Made by a program: the position numbers and the translations under genes. The notes under the pieces are model-generated. The model was given only the letters and a program-made list of their open reading frames with translations. It had not been told where the DNA came from and ran no database searches. From a virus, in IMG/VR virus record IMGVR_UViG_3300025138_000090, positions 1 through 42,233 of that record: 42,233 nt of DNA. The stretch is one strand, 5' to 3'. How positions within the stretch are numbered: position 1 is the stretch's first letter; the number at the start of each line of letters is the position of its first letter. Positions 19,153-26,872 of this stretch are shown one piece after another.

Positions 19153-19767
19153 TTATACTAACTGAATCCAAGGTATTGGTAACGATGGTATCGGTATTGG
19201 TGATATTGGTGTTCCACCTGTCATTGCCATTGTATGTAAACCCCCTACTGTTGTTAGATGAGTTGTAAATGCTTTTGCTAATTTTGTTGCCATTGGTACT
19301 CCATATGGGATTGTTTGAGGACCGTCTGAAAATGCTGTTAATAAATCACTTTGTAAACCTGGAACAATTCCGCCATTTGTAACAACGTTTGTAATTGGAA
19401 AAACTAAACCTGGTACTCCAGTAGCGGCTGCTAAATGTAATGGGTCTGGTACGATTGCTGAGAATTTAGTTTTTAACCAAAAATTATATACCTCAGTCGC
19501 CCAATCAGAGAAATGAGAAAGTTTAGGTTTACCTTCTGAATCCTTAATATTTATTAAAGTCATTTCAATAGCATTTATCATATTTCTTGTTGATGGTAGT
19601 TTAGATGGTTTATTTATTCCAGCTGGAGCGATTGTCATAGCGGTTGTAACGGCGGTTTTGTATTCTTTTGCTAATTTTTTAGCAGTTTGTTTTTCAGTTT
19701 TACCTTCCTTTGGTGAATCCAAAAATATACCTACGTTTTTAATATATGTGGGCCATAGTGCTGCCAT
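19153..19767 (-). CDS. Hypothetical virion-region protein (204 aa)
   Basis: A 204-aa protein I do not recognise. The N-terminal half is helical and basic (EKQTAKKLAKEYKTAVTTAM), and the C-terminal half is Gly/Pro/Thr-rich and hydrophobic, ending in a proline-rich segment (GGTPISPIPIPSLPIPW). An AAGGAT site precedes the ATG. It sits 9 bp after the spike/hub gene, so a tail or baseplate component or a spike-associated protein is likely. Confidence 0.6.
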   Translation of the reverse strand: MAALWPTYIKNVGIFLDSPKEGKTEKQTAKKLAKEYKTAVTTAMTIAPAGINKPSKLPSTRNMINAIEMTLINIKDSEGKPKLSHFSDWATEVYNFWLKTKFSAIVPDPLHLAAATGVPGLVFPITNVVTNGGIVPGLQSDLLTAFSDGPQTIPYGVPMATKLAKAFTTHLTTVGGLHTMAMTGGTPISPIPIPSLPIPWIQLV

Positions 19768-19776
19768 AACTTATCC

Positions 19777-20763
19777 TTATTGAGCCAATGATTTTATATC
19801 ACTAAGTATCTTAGAGACCTTACTAGCGTTAGTAGCCGGTCCTGTTGGTCCAACTCCTGTAGCATATGTTGCTTTGGCCGATGTTAAATCTGCCAACTCA
19901 CTTGCTAACTTTTCTATCAAAGTAAACATCTTATCCATATCAACTGCCCAATTTTTGGTAGCTACTATAACATCTTTTTTACCTGATAGAACTACATAAT
20001 CTTCTCTTGCGTTTAATAATATTCTATCGGATGTTATTGTTACCGTTGGATTACTATATGAAGAATGTGTACCAGCACTTCCTAAATTAGTTTGAGATGT
20101 TTTAATTTGAAGTGTTTGTGATGATGTTAAATAGATTGATGAAAGGTCATCATCAATATCTTCTATAATAAATTTATTATACTTACCACCACGTTTTCTA
20201 CCATTGGCTAAAATAGTTATTGGGTCATTATCAGTTGAAGAACTCCAAGTTGGTTGTTTAGTTGTATCAGCTCCATTTGGAGTGTATCCGAATCTTAATG
20301 AGTGTCCGAATCTACCTTCTAAAAGAACATCACCTATAAATGGTTGTAAAGAACCTATATCAGTTCTTTCTGTAAATCCTTTTCCTAAATCAGCTTCTTC
20401 ATCACCACCTGATGTGTTTGGGTTTCCTGTCTGTGCACTTTCTGTATCAGTACCACCTTTAGATTTTTTTGTAATTGCACCTTTTGGTAAGGCGTTATTG
20501 TGAACATTTAATTGTACTGCTGTTGGAGCAAAATAATATTGTTTAGCTCTTCTACTACCACCAGAAGCTTCTGGCCCTAATCCTGTAAATACTAAAACAC
20601 TTTCACCAACTAATGGTATTCTCTTTATGTTTGAATCTGCTGGATATACTTTTTCAAATATACCTTGTGAGTTAGATGTTAAAACTTCTATACAATATAG
20701 TTGATTAACATTATCATCTTTTAAAAGTACTCTTTGAACTGTTCCAATTTTAAATGAGCTCAT
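19777..20763 (-). CDS. Baseplate hub/spike protein, gp5/VgrG-like OB-fold
   Basis: A 328-aa protein. The N-terminal ~90 residues (KIGTVQRVLLKDDNVNQLYC, IPLVGESVLVFTGLGPEASG, YYFAPTAVQLN) look like the OB-fold domain of T4 gp5 and similar spike proteins. The region at about 145-270 (GDVLLEGRFGHSLRFGYTPN, SIYLTSSQTLQIKTS, TITSDRILLNAREDYVVLSG) resembles the beta-helical stem, and the last helix is near 280-328. No lysozyme domain is inserted, unlike T4 gp5 (575 aa). It overlaps the upstream gene by one base, with AAGGAGAT before the ATG. Confidence 0.75.
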   Translation of the reverse strand: MSSFKIGTVQRVLLKDDNVNQLYCIEVLTSNSQGIFEKVYPADSNIKRIPLVGESVLVFTGLGPEASGGSRRAKQYYFAPTAVQLNVHNNALPKGAITKKSKGGTDTESAQTGNPNTSGGDEEADLGKGFTERTDIGSLQPFIGDVLLEGRFGHSLRFGYTPNGADTTKQPTWSSSTDNDPITILANGRKRGGKYNKFIIEDIDDDLSSIYLTSSQTLQIKTSQTNLGSAGTHSSYSNPTVTITSDRILLNAREDYVVLSGKKDVIVATKNWAVDMDKMFTLIEKLASELADLTSAKATYATGVGPTGPATNASKVSKILSDIKSLAQ

Positions 20764-21131
20764 TATTCATCTCCTTCAATATTTTCAAGTGTTTCTATTG
20801 ATTTATCTATAGCCTCTGCATTTGATATTAACTGTTTCTTTTCTTCTTCAGTTAATCCAAATCCCCCATCATCACCTGAGTTAGCATCTTTCATCATTCG
20901 TTGTACGATTGCCGCTAACTTAACAATCTGGTCATCGTTTCTTACCGCAACTTCCATATACTCTTTTATTAAAGGAACTATTACAGTAGCATCACTTAGG
21001 TTCTTTACCAACGGCTCTAACTGAGCTATAAGTAATTTAAGTTGTCTATCTTTCTTTTTAGAGTTGTGATAAACATCAGACATGATATCTGAAAATGTTT
21101 TTCCTTTAAATAATTCCGTATCCTTATCCAT
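20763..21131 (-). CDS. Hypothetical acidic helical protein (122 aa)
   Basis: A 122-aa, mostly helical protein (KKKDRQLKLLIAQLEPLVKN, IVKLAAIVQRMMKDAN) with a Gly/Asp hinge (NSGDDGGFG) and an acidic C-terminal helix. No known domain is recognised. It lies between the gp55-like sigma gene (3-bp gap) and the spike/hub gene. An AAAGGGG ribosome-binding site is visible. A small tail-assembly or structural helper is plausible. Confidence 0.6.
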   Translation of the reverse strand: MDKDTELFKGKTFSDIMSDVYHNSKKKDRQLKLLIAQLEPLVKNLSDATVIVPLIKEYMEVAVRNDDQIVKLAAIVQRMMKDANSGDDGGFGLTEEEKKQLISNAEAIDKSIETLENIEGDE

Positions 21132-21133
21132 TA

Positions 21134-21850
21134 CTACCCCTTTAATTTATATTTTATAGAAATATGACCATTGTTATTATACTCTCCGTATAATTCTACA
21201 TAAATACCTTTTAACTTACCTACTACTTTAGTTATGTATTGAGTATGAACACCAGTTCTTTCTCTAATAAGTATGTAAAGAGCTTTCTTATTGTAAGAAT
21301 ATAGGTCATATCTGTTCTTAAATAGTTCATTTATTGAATCTGCGATAGCTCTATCTCTATCCTTTAAAAATAAATCATATAAATGTACATCTATATACTT
21401 TGTAAAGTGGTCTATAAAATCAGATTTAGCTTCTTTGTTATTTTGAGCTACAACTTCATTTGTAATATTTCTTTGTGTATCAATCGCCCCAACCTTTTCT
21501 TTAGATTTCATTCTAGCATAGTTGGCGTTGTTTTCATTAAATAAGTAGTTTCTAGCTACAACTGTAAAGTAAGAAAAGGCCCTACCATTCTCTCCGTTGA
21601 ACTTATGAATCTTTTCATTTAAAAAAGCAACTACGTTTGCTTTCACATCTTCATATGGTACATCGAAGTAATAAGTTTTATAAGTATGAATTACATTCTC
21701 TGCCAATTTATCAAATGGATAATGAATGAATCTATTATAAACTTTATTCTTTGTATGGTTATCATCAGAGTTGTTATATGCATTTATTGCCATCTCTGTG
21801 ATTTTAGTAAAATATCTTTTACTTCTTTTTCTTCTCTTCTTTACGGGCAT
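21134..21850 (-). CDS. 55: Late-transcription sigma factor, T4 gp55-like
   Basis: A 238-aa protein resembling the gp55 sigma family that directs host RNA polymerase to phage late promoters. The core shows RFIHYPFDKLAENVIHTYKT, DVKANVVAFLNEKIHKFNG and NGRAFSYFTVVARNYLFNEN, corresponding to sigma region 2 (core binding and -10 recognition). The C-terminus has a helical DNA-binding-like segment (ALYILIRERTGVHTQYITKV). The N-terminus is strongly basic. It lies just upstream of the virion genes it would switch on. It overlaps the preceding membrane-protein gene by 32 bp. Confidence 0.85.
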   Translation of the reverse strand: MPVKKRRKRSKRYFTKITEMAINAYNNSDDNHTKNKVYNRFIHYPFDKLAENVIHTYKTYYFDVPYEDVKANVVAFLNEKIHKFNGENGRAFSYFTVVARNYLFNENNANYARMKSKEKVGAIDTQRNITNEVVAQNNKEAKSDFIDHFTKYIDVHLYDLFLKDRDRAIADSINELFKNRYDLYSYNKKALYILIRERTGVHTQYITKVVGKLKGIYVELYGEYNNNGHISIKYKLKG

Positions 21851-22121
21851 CTGGGTTTATTTCATTATTTAACTTATCTAATGCAGCTTGTATTTCTTCA
21901 AACACAAATCCACTTTCATCGTCGGCCTCAAATGAACCAATCCTATCCAACTCTTTCATCCTACCCAATGCTTTGGTTATTGATGTTGCAGTTGTTTCGA
22001 TTAATGTATCTGATTCCTCAATACCATCTTCTAATCTTTCTACCTTACGAAGTAAATTCCATACTATGTAAAGTAAAATAAATATTATTAATAATGGTAA
22101 TATATAATTTATTATATTCAT
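21819..22121 (-). CDS. Small membrane-anchored coiled-coil protein (100 aa)
   Basis: One N-terminal membrane segment (ILPLLIIFILLYIVWNLL, residues 7-24) followed by a charged helical tail (KVERLEDGIEESDTLIETTA) and a Lys-rich end. The topology suggests a small inner-membrane protein with a cytoplasmic tail. It begins 4 bp inside the HD-hydrolase stop region and its end overlaps the gp55-like gene by 32 bp, so it is translationally linked to both. Function unknown. Confidence 0.65.
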   Translation of the reverse strand: MNIINYILPLLIIFILLYIVWNLLRKVERLEDGIEESDTLIETTATSITKALGRMKELDRIGSFEADDESGFVFEEIQAALDKLNNEINPDARKEEKKKK

Positions 22122-22897
22122 ACTTTATTCTCAGTAGTATCACCAAATATAGATTTAAAATCAATCTTCTCTGGCATTATTACATTTTCTAATTTCTTTT
22201 TTGTTGTAGGTCTACCACCTACGTTTTTACTTTTAATTTGTTTATCAGAAAAACAACCTACAACTCTATCTCTTTCAAAATTAGCTGCACATAAATCGGC
22301 CTGATGCATTACAAATGGTAATTGAGTTTTGATAACATTATCTTTATTGTAAGTAACATAATACTCTTTATTGTTATCATCATATAGCCCATCTGTTAGT
22401 TTGATTCCAATGTATTCTTCTTCAGTAATAGTAATCCCATAGTGATTCAATAACCACATTGTTCTATCATTCATATTCATCCAATGAATGTTTGGGTTTG
22501 TTTTATAAATCTTTCCTTGATTTTCTATATGCCATTGTGAATCATTTGGTATGTACCAATTCTCTTTATGATTACCTACCTTACCTAAATCATGATGAAG
22601 TGCTGTAAAGATTAGGGTTTGTTTATCGAACCCTAAAGGCATCCCTAACTCTTTATACAAATCATAAATCTTAACGGCGTTGAATGTAACCCTAAGAATA
22701 TGGTCAATGTATCCACCTGCAAATGCGTTGTGGAAATGTTCTGTAGATGAAGCTGGAGTTAAGACAATTCTATCTTCTAATCCATCATACATCTTATTTA
22801 ATTTTTCTAATCTCTCACCTTCAAACGTTTGATTGATTAATTTTCTGAACTTTTCATAGTTCTCTTTTATTTTATTTTCATCTAAAATGTGTATCAT
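22118..22897 (-). CDS. HD-domain phosphohydrolase
   Basis: A 259-aa protein of the HD superfamily (metal-dependent phosphohydrolases, mostly acting on nucleotides). The ligand pattern is visible: H66 in GGYIDHILRV, the H102-D103 doublet in HHDLGKVG, H152 in LLNHYGI, and D201 in HQADLCA. The order agrees with H...HD...H...D. Similar HD proteins occur in many T4-like phages and are thought to trim or recycle nucleotides, but the substrate cannot be read from the sequence. It follows the GroES gene after an 83-bp A+T-rich gap with small palindromes. Confidence 0.8.
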   Translation of the reverse strand: MIHILDENKIKENYEKFRKLINQTFEGERLEKLNKMYDGLEDRIVLTPASSTEHFHNAFAGGYIDHILRVTFNAVKIYDLYKELGMPLGFDKQTLIFTALHHDLGKVGNHKENWYIPNDSQWHIENQGKIYKTNPNIHWMNMNDRTMWLLNHYGITITEEEYIGIKLTDGLYDDNNKEYYVTYNKDNVIKTQLPFVMHQADLCAANFERDRVVGCFSDKQIKSKNVGGRPTTKKKLENVIMPEKIDFKSIFGDTTENKV

Positions 22898-22980
22898 ATT
22901 TTTTATTTTTTATTGTTAACTAATTGATTATCAATGTGTTGTGATGATAGTGATAGTGTAACTGATTGAGTATCAGATAC

Positions 22981-23277
22981 TTACGCTTCATCTAATATAG
23001 ATAAGAATTCACTCTCTCTATAAATGTGATAAGTTTTACCACCATTTTTATGTTTGAACCCAGTTCCTTCTAATAGAACTGTATCTCCTACTTTTGTCAT
23101 CATAGGGATTTTAGAACCCGAATGCGTAAATAACCCACTACCAACGGAAACTACTGTTCCCATCATTGTGGTATCTGAACCTGATGGTTTATATAACCCA
23201 CCTTTGGTTTTTTCATCGTGTCTTTTTACTATCTCTACTACTACTCTGTCGCCTAACGGCCTGTAATTATATTCCAT
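22981..23277 (-). CDS. groES: GroES-like co-chaperonin
   Basis: A 98-aa Cpn10 protein: YRPLGDRVVVEI at 5-16, the mobile loop at about 17-34, GTVVSVGSG, VGDTVLLEGTG and YHIYRESEFLSIL are all in place. It would cap the host GroEL chamber during folding of phage proteins, the role of gp31 in T4. The mobile-loop tripeptide that contacts GroEL, usually hydrophobic (IVL), reads LYK here (KGGLYKPSGS), which may tune GroEL affinity. It is directly after clpP with a 3-bp gap, forming a proteostasis pair. Confidence 0.93.
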   Translation of the reverse strand: MEYNYRPLGDRVVVEIVKRHDEKTKGGLYKPSGSDTTMMGTVVSVGSGLFTHSGSKIPMMTKVGDTVLLEGTGFKHKNGGKTYHIYRESEFLSILDEA

Positions 23278-23280
23278 AAC

Positions 23281-23922
23281 TTAAATTATTTTATCTATTA
23301 TACCTAATTCTAATGCTTCTACTGCTGATAGAAAGTAATCACTTCTTTGACTTTCTTTCCAAAATTCTTTATCTTTATTTGTACATTCCGCCATTATCTC
23401 ATTACAATCATCTTCCAATTGTTCTGCGAACTTAGCGTTTGATTTTACATCTTCTAACTTACCCATATTAAATGTTGAAAGTTGGTGAACCATAATCTTA
23501 GAATGTTTTGATGCCGCTCTAATACCTGTTCCTGCAGTTAGAAGAAGTGCTGCTGCACTCATAGCGGAACCCCTACATATAATGTTTGTAGTGATTCCCT
23601 CGTTATCTTTTAAAGTTCTAATGTAATCTATTAACGCTAATGTTTCTACTACATTACCACCTGGTGAATTCAATAATATGGTTATTGATTTTAAATCTTT
23701 ATTAATCTTTCTAAGTAATCTAACTTTTGATATACAATCAAATACCATACCTTCGCTAATTTCATCCTGTATTAAGATAATGTTTGATTCAATATCTAAT
23801 CCGTAATCAAATTCTCTAAACTCTTGAAAGTGTTTATCTCTCTCAGATTGTTTCGTTACATCATACTTTGGTTCGATATTACCAGCCGTAGATGTTCGTC
23901 CTTCATTGTATAAGTCACTCAT
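23281..23922 (-). CDS. clpP: ClpP-like serine protease
   Basis: A 213-aa ClpP/S14 family protein. The catalytic triad is visible: S122 in GSAMSAAALL, H146 in IMVHQLS and D195 in SDYFLSAVEAL. The NSPGGN motif (85-90) also fits the family. Length is that of bacterial ClpP (about 200 aa), and no transit or fusion part is seen. Phage ClpP may act in prohead maturation or protein turnover, perhaps with host ClpX/ClpA. It has its own perfect promoter upstream and is followed by GroES in the same operon. Confidence 0.92.
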   Translation of the reverse strand: MSDLYNEGRTSTAGNIEPKYDVTKQSERDKHFQEFREFDYGLDIESNIILIQDEISEGMVFDCISKVRLLRKINKDLKSITILLNSPGGNVVETLALIDYIRTLKDNEGITTNIICRGSAMSAAALLLTAGTGIRAASKHSKIMVHQLSTFNMGKLEDVKSNAKFAEQLEDDCNEIMAECTNKDKEFWKESQRSDYFLSAVEALELGIIDKII

Positions 23923-23960
23923 ATGTGTTGTTTTATAACTTTTTTAGTTTTATATTTAAT

Positions 23961-23992
23961 CAAATATACGAAATAAATTTGAGAATACCAAA
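23961..23992 (-). promoter_or_regulatory. Promoter of clpP-groES
   Basis: TTTG (23989-23992), exactly 20 bp, then TATATTTG (23961-23968), a full match to the Bacteroidetes -33/-7 consensus. The ATG of clpP (23922) is about 39 bp beyond. There is no TTAACA direct repeat upstream. The -33 box sits just after the stop of the 363-aa membrane protein gene. Confidence 0.8.
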
Positions 23993-23996
23993 GCTT

Positions 23997-25088
23997 TTAA
24001 TAAGTTTTTATATCATCATTTGATGGTCTATCTTCATTCACCGCAACACCATCAGAGTATCCTTTAGAAAACTGATTATATATTGGTTCTTTCTTTTTTG
24101 GGTTTTCTACTTTTACAGTAGCCAAAATTTCTTCATTCTTTTTTATCAGTTCTTCAGAATCATAATGTATTCCATCGTTTCCATTCTGTCCTATGATATT
24201 CATTCGTTCATCATCTTCTTTGTATGTTGGTGGAATCACAGATTCTTTTTTAACAATAACTTCTTCTTCTCTTCTACCATTACCTAAATATTTGTTTACG
24301 GCAAGTACCATAGCAATTGCCAATGGGTCGAATACACATACAATCATTAGAGTAAACCAATTTACAATTACCCCCATTGGTTTGCCTGTTATATCTGCCA
24401 TATATCTTAGAGGCCCGATTTCTGCAGCAACTTCATTATTAGATTCCATATCCAATACTCTTAAATCCAACTTAGTAATTGAATCTGTAAGTGATTCCAT
24501 CTTAATAGAAACCCTATTACGTTGTTCTTTCATATCGTTTAACTGAGTTGTAAGAACTCTTCGTGTTGAAGAGGATGTAGTTGTTATAACGTTACCTAAA
24601 GTATCTGTATATTGAATTTTATTATTTGATAATCCTTTAGCTAATTCTGAGATATTACTATTCAATTGAGTTTTTTCTAACTTATAATCAACCAATTGTT
24701 CTGAGAATCTATCTCTCTTCATCTCAACTACTAAAACTTGCTTATCAATAATTGTTAATTGGTCTGCAGTAGTTTGATATGCGGATGTTAAGAATCCATA
24801 TATACCGGCTGAGGTTATTATCATTAAGATACCAACACCTAATGTAAGATATGATTTTAAAATCCAACCCAATCTACTCCAATTATTATGTAGATATGAT
24901 GCTACAACTAATTTAGCTAACTCTAATGCAGATGCCATAATTATAACTTCGGTTTTAGCTCCTGCAAATAATGAACTTAATCCAAATACTGAGTAATATG
25001 CGGCAGTTCCAGCTAAAGATAGTGTTGAAAACACCATCAGAAATCCAAATCCTACTTTTTTCGAAAAAAAGTTTTTAACAATATCCAT
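23997..25088 (-). CDS. Four-TM membrane protein with periplasmic or cytoplasmic coiled coil
   Basis: A 363-aa protein. Three hydrophobic segments (about 12-40, 45-65 and 75-102) are followed by a 120-residue helical, coiled-coil-like section (about 108-225) and a fourth membrane segment (about 237-265, VNWFTLMIVCVFDPLAIAMV). A polar tail of about 95 residues ends the protein. Proteins of this layout, with the FDPLA motif in the last membrane helix, occur in marine myoviruses without known function. It might act at the inner membrane (lysis timing, superinfection exclusion or a membrane sensor), but nothing in the sequence decides this. The gap upstream (25089-25256) is A+T-rich with no clear promoter. 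Confidence 0.7.
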   Translation of the reverse strand: MDIVKNFFSKKVGFGFLMVFSTLSLAGTAAYYSVFGLSSLFAGAKTEVIIMASALELAKLVVASYLHNNWSRLGWILKSYLTLGVGILMIITSAGIYGFLTSAYQTTADQLTIIDKQVLVVEMKRDRFSEQLVDYKLEKTQLNSNISELAKGLSNNKIQYTDTLGNVITTTSSSTRRVLTTQLNDMKEQRNRVSIKMESLTDSITKLDLRVLDMESNNEVAAEIGPLRYMADITGKPMGVIVNWFTLMIVCVFDPLAIAMVLAVNKYLGNGRREEEVIVKKESVIPPTYKEDDERMNIIGQNGNDGIHYDSEELIKKNEEILATVKVENPKKKEPIYNQFSKGYSDGVAVNEDRPSNDDIKTY

Positions 25089-25256
25089 ATTTTTTTCCTA
25101 AAATTAGTTTTATTAACTTTGAGTTCTGTATTTATATACAAATCTATTATATTTAAATAAAAGAATTGAGTTGAAAGCAACCCAATAATCTTAATAATAA
25201 GTATTAAAATAATATTTATTAATACTAAAACAAGTCAAACACCCACACTATGCCTT

Positions 25257-26153
25257 CTACTGAAGGTATTCTAAAATGGTTAATTCTTTGGCTTTAGCCT
25301 CTACCATAATATCTACATCTAATCCATAAGTGTTAGGGATTTCTTTAATGTAATCTGAATGAGCTTGAGGTTTTACGTTAAGATTTTCATTTAAAGCTTT
25401 TGATTCTGAATAATGTACAGCTGGAGTTATACCTTCAGGCCAGGTACTTACAGCAAGATTAAGAGCTTCTTCTTCTGATAAATCTCCAGTACAAAATTTA
25501 TGGTGGTGATAATCAAATACAATAGGAATGCCAATTCTTTCATGTATGTACATCAAATCTTTTACTGAGTACATACTAGCCTTATCATCGTTTTCTACCG
25601 TTAGACGGGTTTGTACGGACTCTGGTAACCTCTCAAAGTTCTTACAGAATCTATTCATAGCAGAAATCTTATCTCCATAAACTCCATTACAATGAATGTT
25701 TAGTTTATTATAAGGTGTTCTACTTAATCCCATCATATCAAAAACTTCACCATGTATACTTAAATCTCTGATGGTGTTTTCTACTACATGCTCACGTGGT
25801 GATACTAATACATTGAACGGGCCAGGATGTGATGTGATACGTTGGTTATACTTTTTAGCAAGGTTACCTGCACCTGCCATAAGATTACATATACGATTGT
25901 AATGTGGAAGAGATGATAAAGGATACTCACTAGCCCAAGGAAACAAATCAGAACTCATCCTAAAGAAATTAATTCCGTTCTGATGATTCCATTTGATAAC
26001 TTCCACTAAATCTCTACAATTTTGAATCCCTAACTCAGATGCGTAAGGAATACCTTTTTCTAAAAAGGTTTTTTTAATCATACTACGATTGGTAGTAATT
26101 TTGGGTTTCTGTGAACCCAATGTCATGTTGATACATGCATAGCCTAAATTCAT
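25257..26153 (-). CDS. uvdE: UV DNA damage endonuclease (UvdE)
   Basis: A 298-aa TIM-barrel endonuclease that nicks DNA 5' of UV photoproducts. Family motifs in order: LGYACIN at the N-terminus, FRMSSDLFPW, SHPG, IHCNGVYG, ENDD, FDYHHHKF, VHYSE, AHSDYI and VEAKAKE. Nearly all metal ligands of the family are present. The lysine that usually sits two residues before the His of the VHYSE motif appears to be Ala here (PAVHYS). I use the ATG at 26153, not an upstream TTG at 26162, because UvdE proteins begin with a short stretch before LGY. A promoter built into a terminator lies upstream. Confidence 0.9.
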   Translation of the reverse strand: MNLGYACINMTLGSQKPKITTNRSMIKKTFLEKGIPYASELGIQNCRDLVEVIKWNHQNGINFFRMSSDLFPWASEYPLSSLPHYNRICNLMAGAGNLAKKYNQRITSHPGPFNVLVSPREHVVENTIRDLSIHGEVFDMMGLSRTPYNKLNIHCNGVYGDKISAMNRFCKNFERLPESVQTRLTVENDDKASMYSVKDLMYIHERIGIPIVFDYHHHKFCTGDLSEEEALNLAVSTWPEGITPAVHYSESKALNENLNVKPQAHSDYIKEIPNTYGLDVDIMVEAKAKELTILEYLQ

Positions 26154-26183
26154 ATAGTTCAATTATTAATTATTATTATACTA

Positions 26184-26239
26184 CTAATATAAGAAAAAAA
26201 GGGGACTTATACAAGCCCCCTATGTTAAGAAATTGTTAA
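26184..26239 (-). promoter_or_regulatory. uvdE promoter, TTAACA-direct-repeat class
   Basis: Minus strand: TTAACA (26234-26239), 5 bp, TTAACA (26223-26228), 7 bp, CTTG (26212-26215), 20 bp, TATATTAG (26184-26191). The -33 box CTTG lies inside the stem of the terminator of the preceding hsp20 operon, and the first repeat overlaps the stop codon of the 61-aa gene. The predicted start of transcription is about 20 bp before the ATG at 26153. Confidence 0.8.
26194..26220 (-). terminator. Terminator of the hsp20 operon, overlapping the uvdE promoter
   Basis: On the minus strand GGGGCTTG...AAG-T-CCCC forms a stem (GGGG, CTT paired with AAG, CCCC, one bulge, loop of about 4), followed by a run of seven T (26194-26200). 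It lies right after the 61-aa gene. Confidence 0.85.
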
Positions 26240-26421
26240 ATATTTTCCCACTCTACATCCGTAACTTCCTCACAAAAATAATAGTAAGGTTCTTTTTTAA
26301 ATACTTTGTCGCAGTGGAGATGTTCTTTCCACGTCTGAACAATGGGTCTACTATCAATCCGAATCCTTCGTTTGACAATCCATAGAGTGTTGTTTATATT
26401 TAAAACTTCTTTCCTAAACAC
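26236..26421 (-). CDS. Hypothetical protein (61 aa) after hsp20
   Basis: A small basic protein with an acidic tail and aromatic residues (KKEPYYYFCEEVTDVEWEN). It starts with GTG at 26421, sharing one base with the TAG stop of hsp20, so it depends on translational coupling. No family is recognised. Confidence 0.5.
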   Translation of the reverse strand: MFRKEVLNINNTLWIVKRRIRIDSRPIVQTWKEHLHCDKVFKKEPYYYFCEEVTDVEWENI

Positions 26422-26768
26422 TAACTTATAGTTATATCAATAACTTTAGCTTTCTTTTCTTCTATCTTTGGAATGGATACTTTAAGAACACCATCTTTTA
26501 CTTTAGCTGAAGTTTTGGATGCATCCCAATCTTCACTAATGTTATATCTTTTGTTGAACGTTCTATCATCGTTATCACCTTCAATAAGAAGAATAGAATC
26601 TTCTATTTTGATACTGATATCTTTTTTTGATAGACCTGGTACATCAAACTCCATAGTCAATACATCATCTTCCAATTTCATATTACTATTGGTGGTTGGT
26701 TTTGGATTAAAGTGATTTCTCTTAATGAGTTCATCTACTAAATTCCACGCGTGGTTTGTTAAAATCAT
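26421..26768 (-). CDS. hsp20: Small heat-shock protein, Hsp20/alpha-crystallin
   Basis: A 115-aa sHsp that would hold unfolded proteins in a refoldable state. The alpha-crystallin domain spans about residues 30-115: EDDVLTMEFDVPGLSKKDIS, EDSILLIEGDND, and the DGVLKVSIPK strand with the LxVxIPK signature. The N-terminal arm is short and no I-x-I C-terminal extension is obvious apart from ITIS. T4-like marine phages often carry hsp20. The gene has an AAAGGAAAT site and its upstream region has two TGACA-N3-TGTCA palindromes but no -33 box, suggesting activated or stress-linked control. Confidence 0.9.
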   Translation of the reverse strand: MILTNHAWNLVDELIKRNHFNPKPTTNSNMKLEDDVLTMEFDVPGLSKKDISIKIEDSILLIEGDNDDRTFNKRYNISEDWDASKTSAKVKDGVLKVSIPKIEEKKAKVIDITIS

Positions 26769-26803
26769 AATTTCCTTTTATTTTAGTTAAACAATTCAGT
26801 TTA

Positions 26804-26872
26804 CTATAGTACGAATAATGTACCAAAGGTATTTTACTGACATTTTGTCATATACATACTGACACTTTGTCT
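26804..26872 (-). promoter_or_regulatory. hsp20 promoter with two palindromic operators
   Basis: A -7-like box TACTATAG (26804-26811) within CGTACTATAGTA has no TTG at the proper distance. Instead TGACATTTTGTCA (26838-26850) and TGACACTTTGTCT (26860-26872) lie 22 bp apart centre to centre. The near one is centred 33 bp upstream of the -7 box (roughly -41), a position typical for activators. Confidence 0.6.

Noticed and set aside
18626-19171. Longer version of the 162-aa gene from TTG 19171
   Set aside because: It starts inside the preceding gene and adds an A+T-rich stretch; the ATG at 19114 is more likely.
19777-20763. Lysozyme domain in the gp5-like spike protein
   Set aside because: No catalytic Glu/Asp/Thr lysozyme pattern and too short; only OB-fold and stem-like parts are visible.
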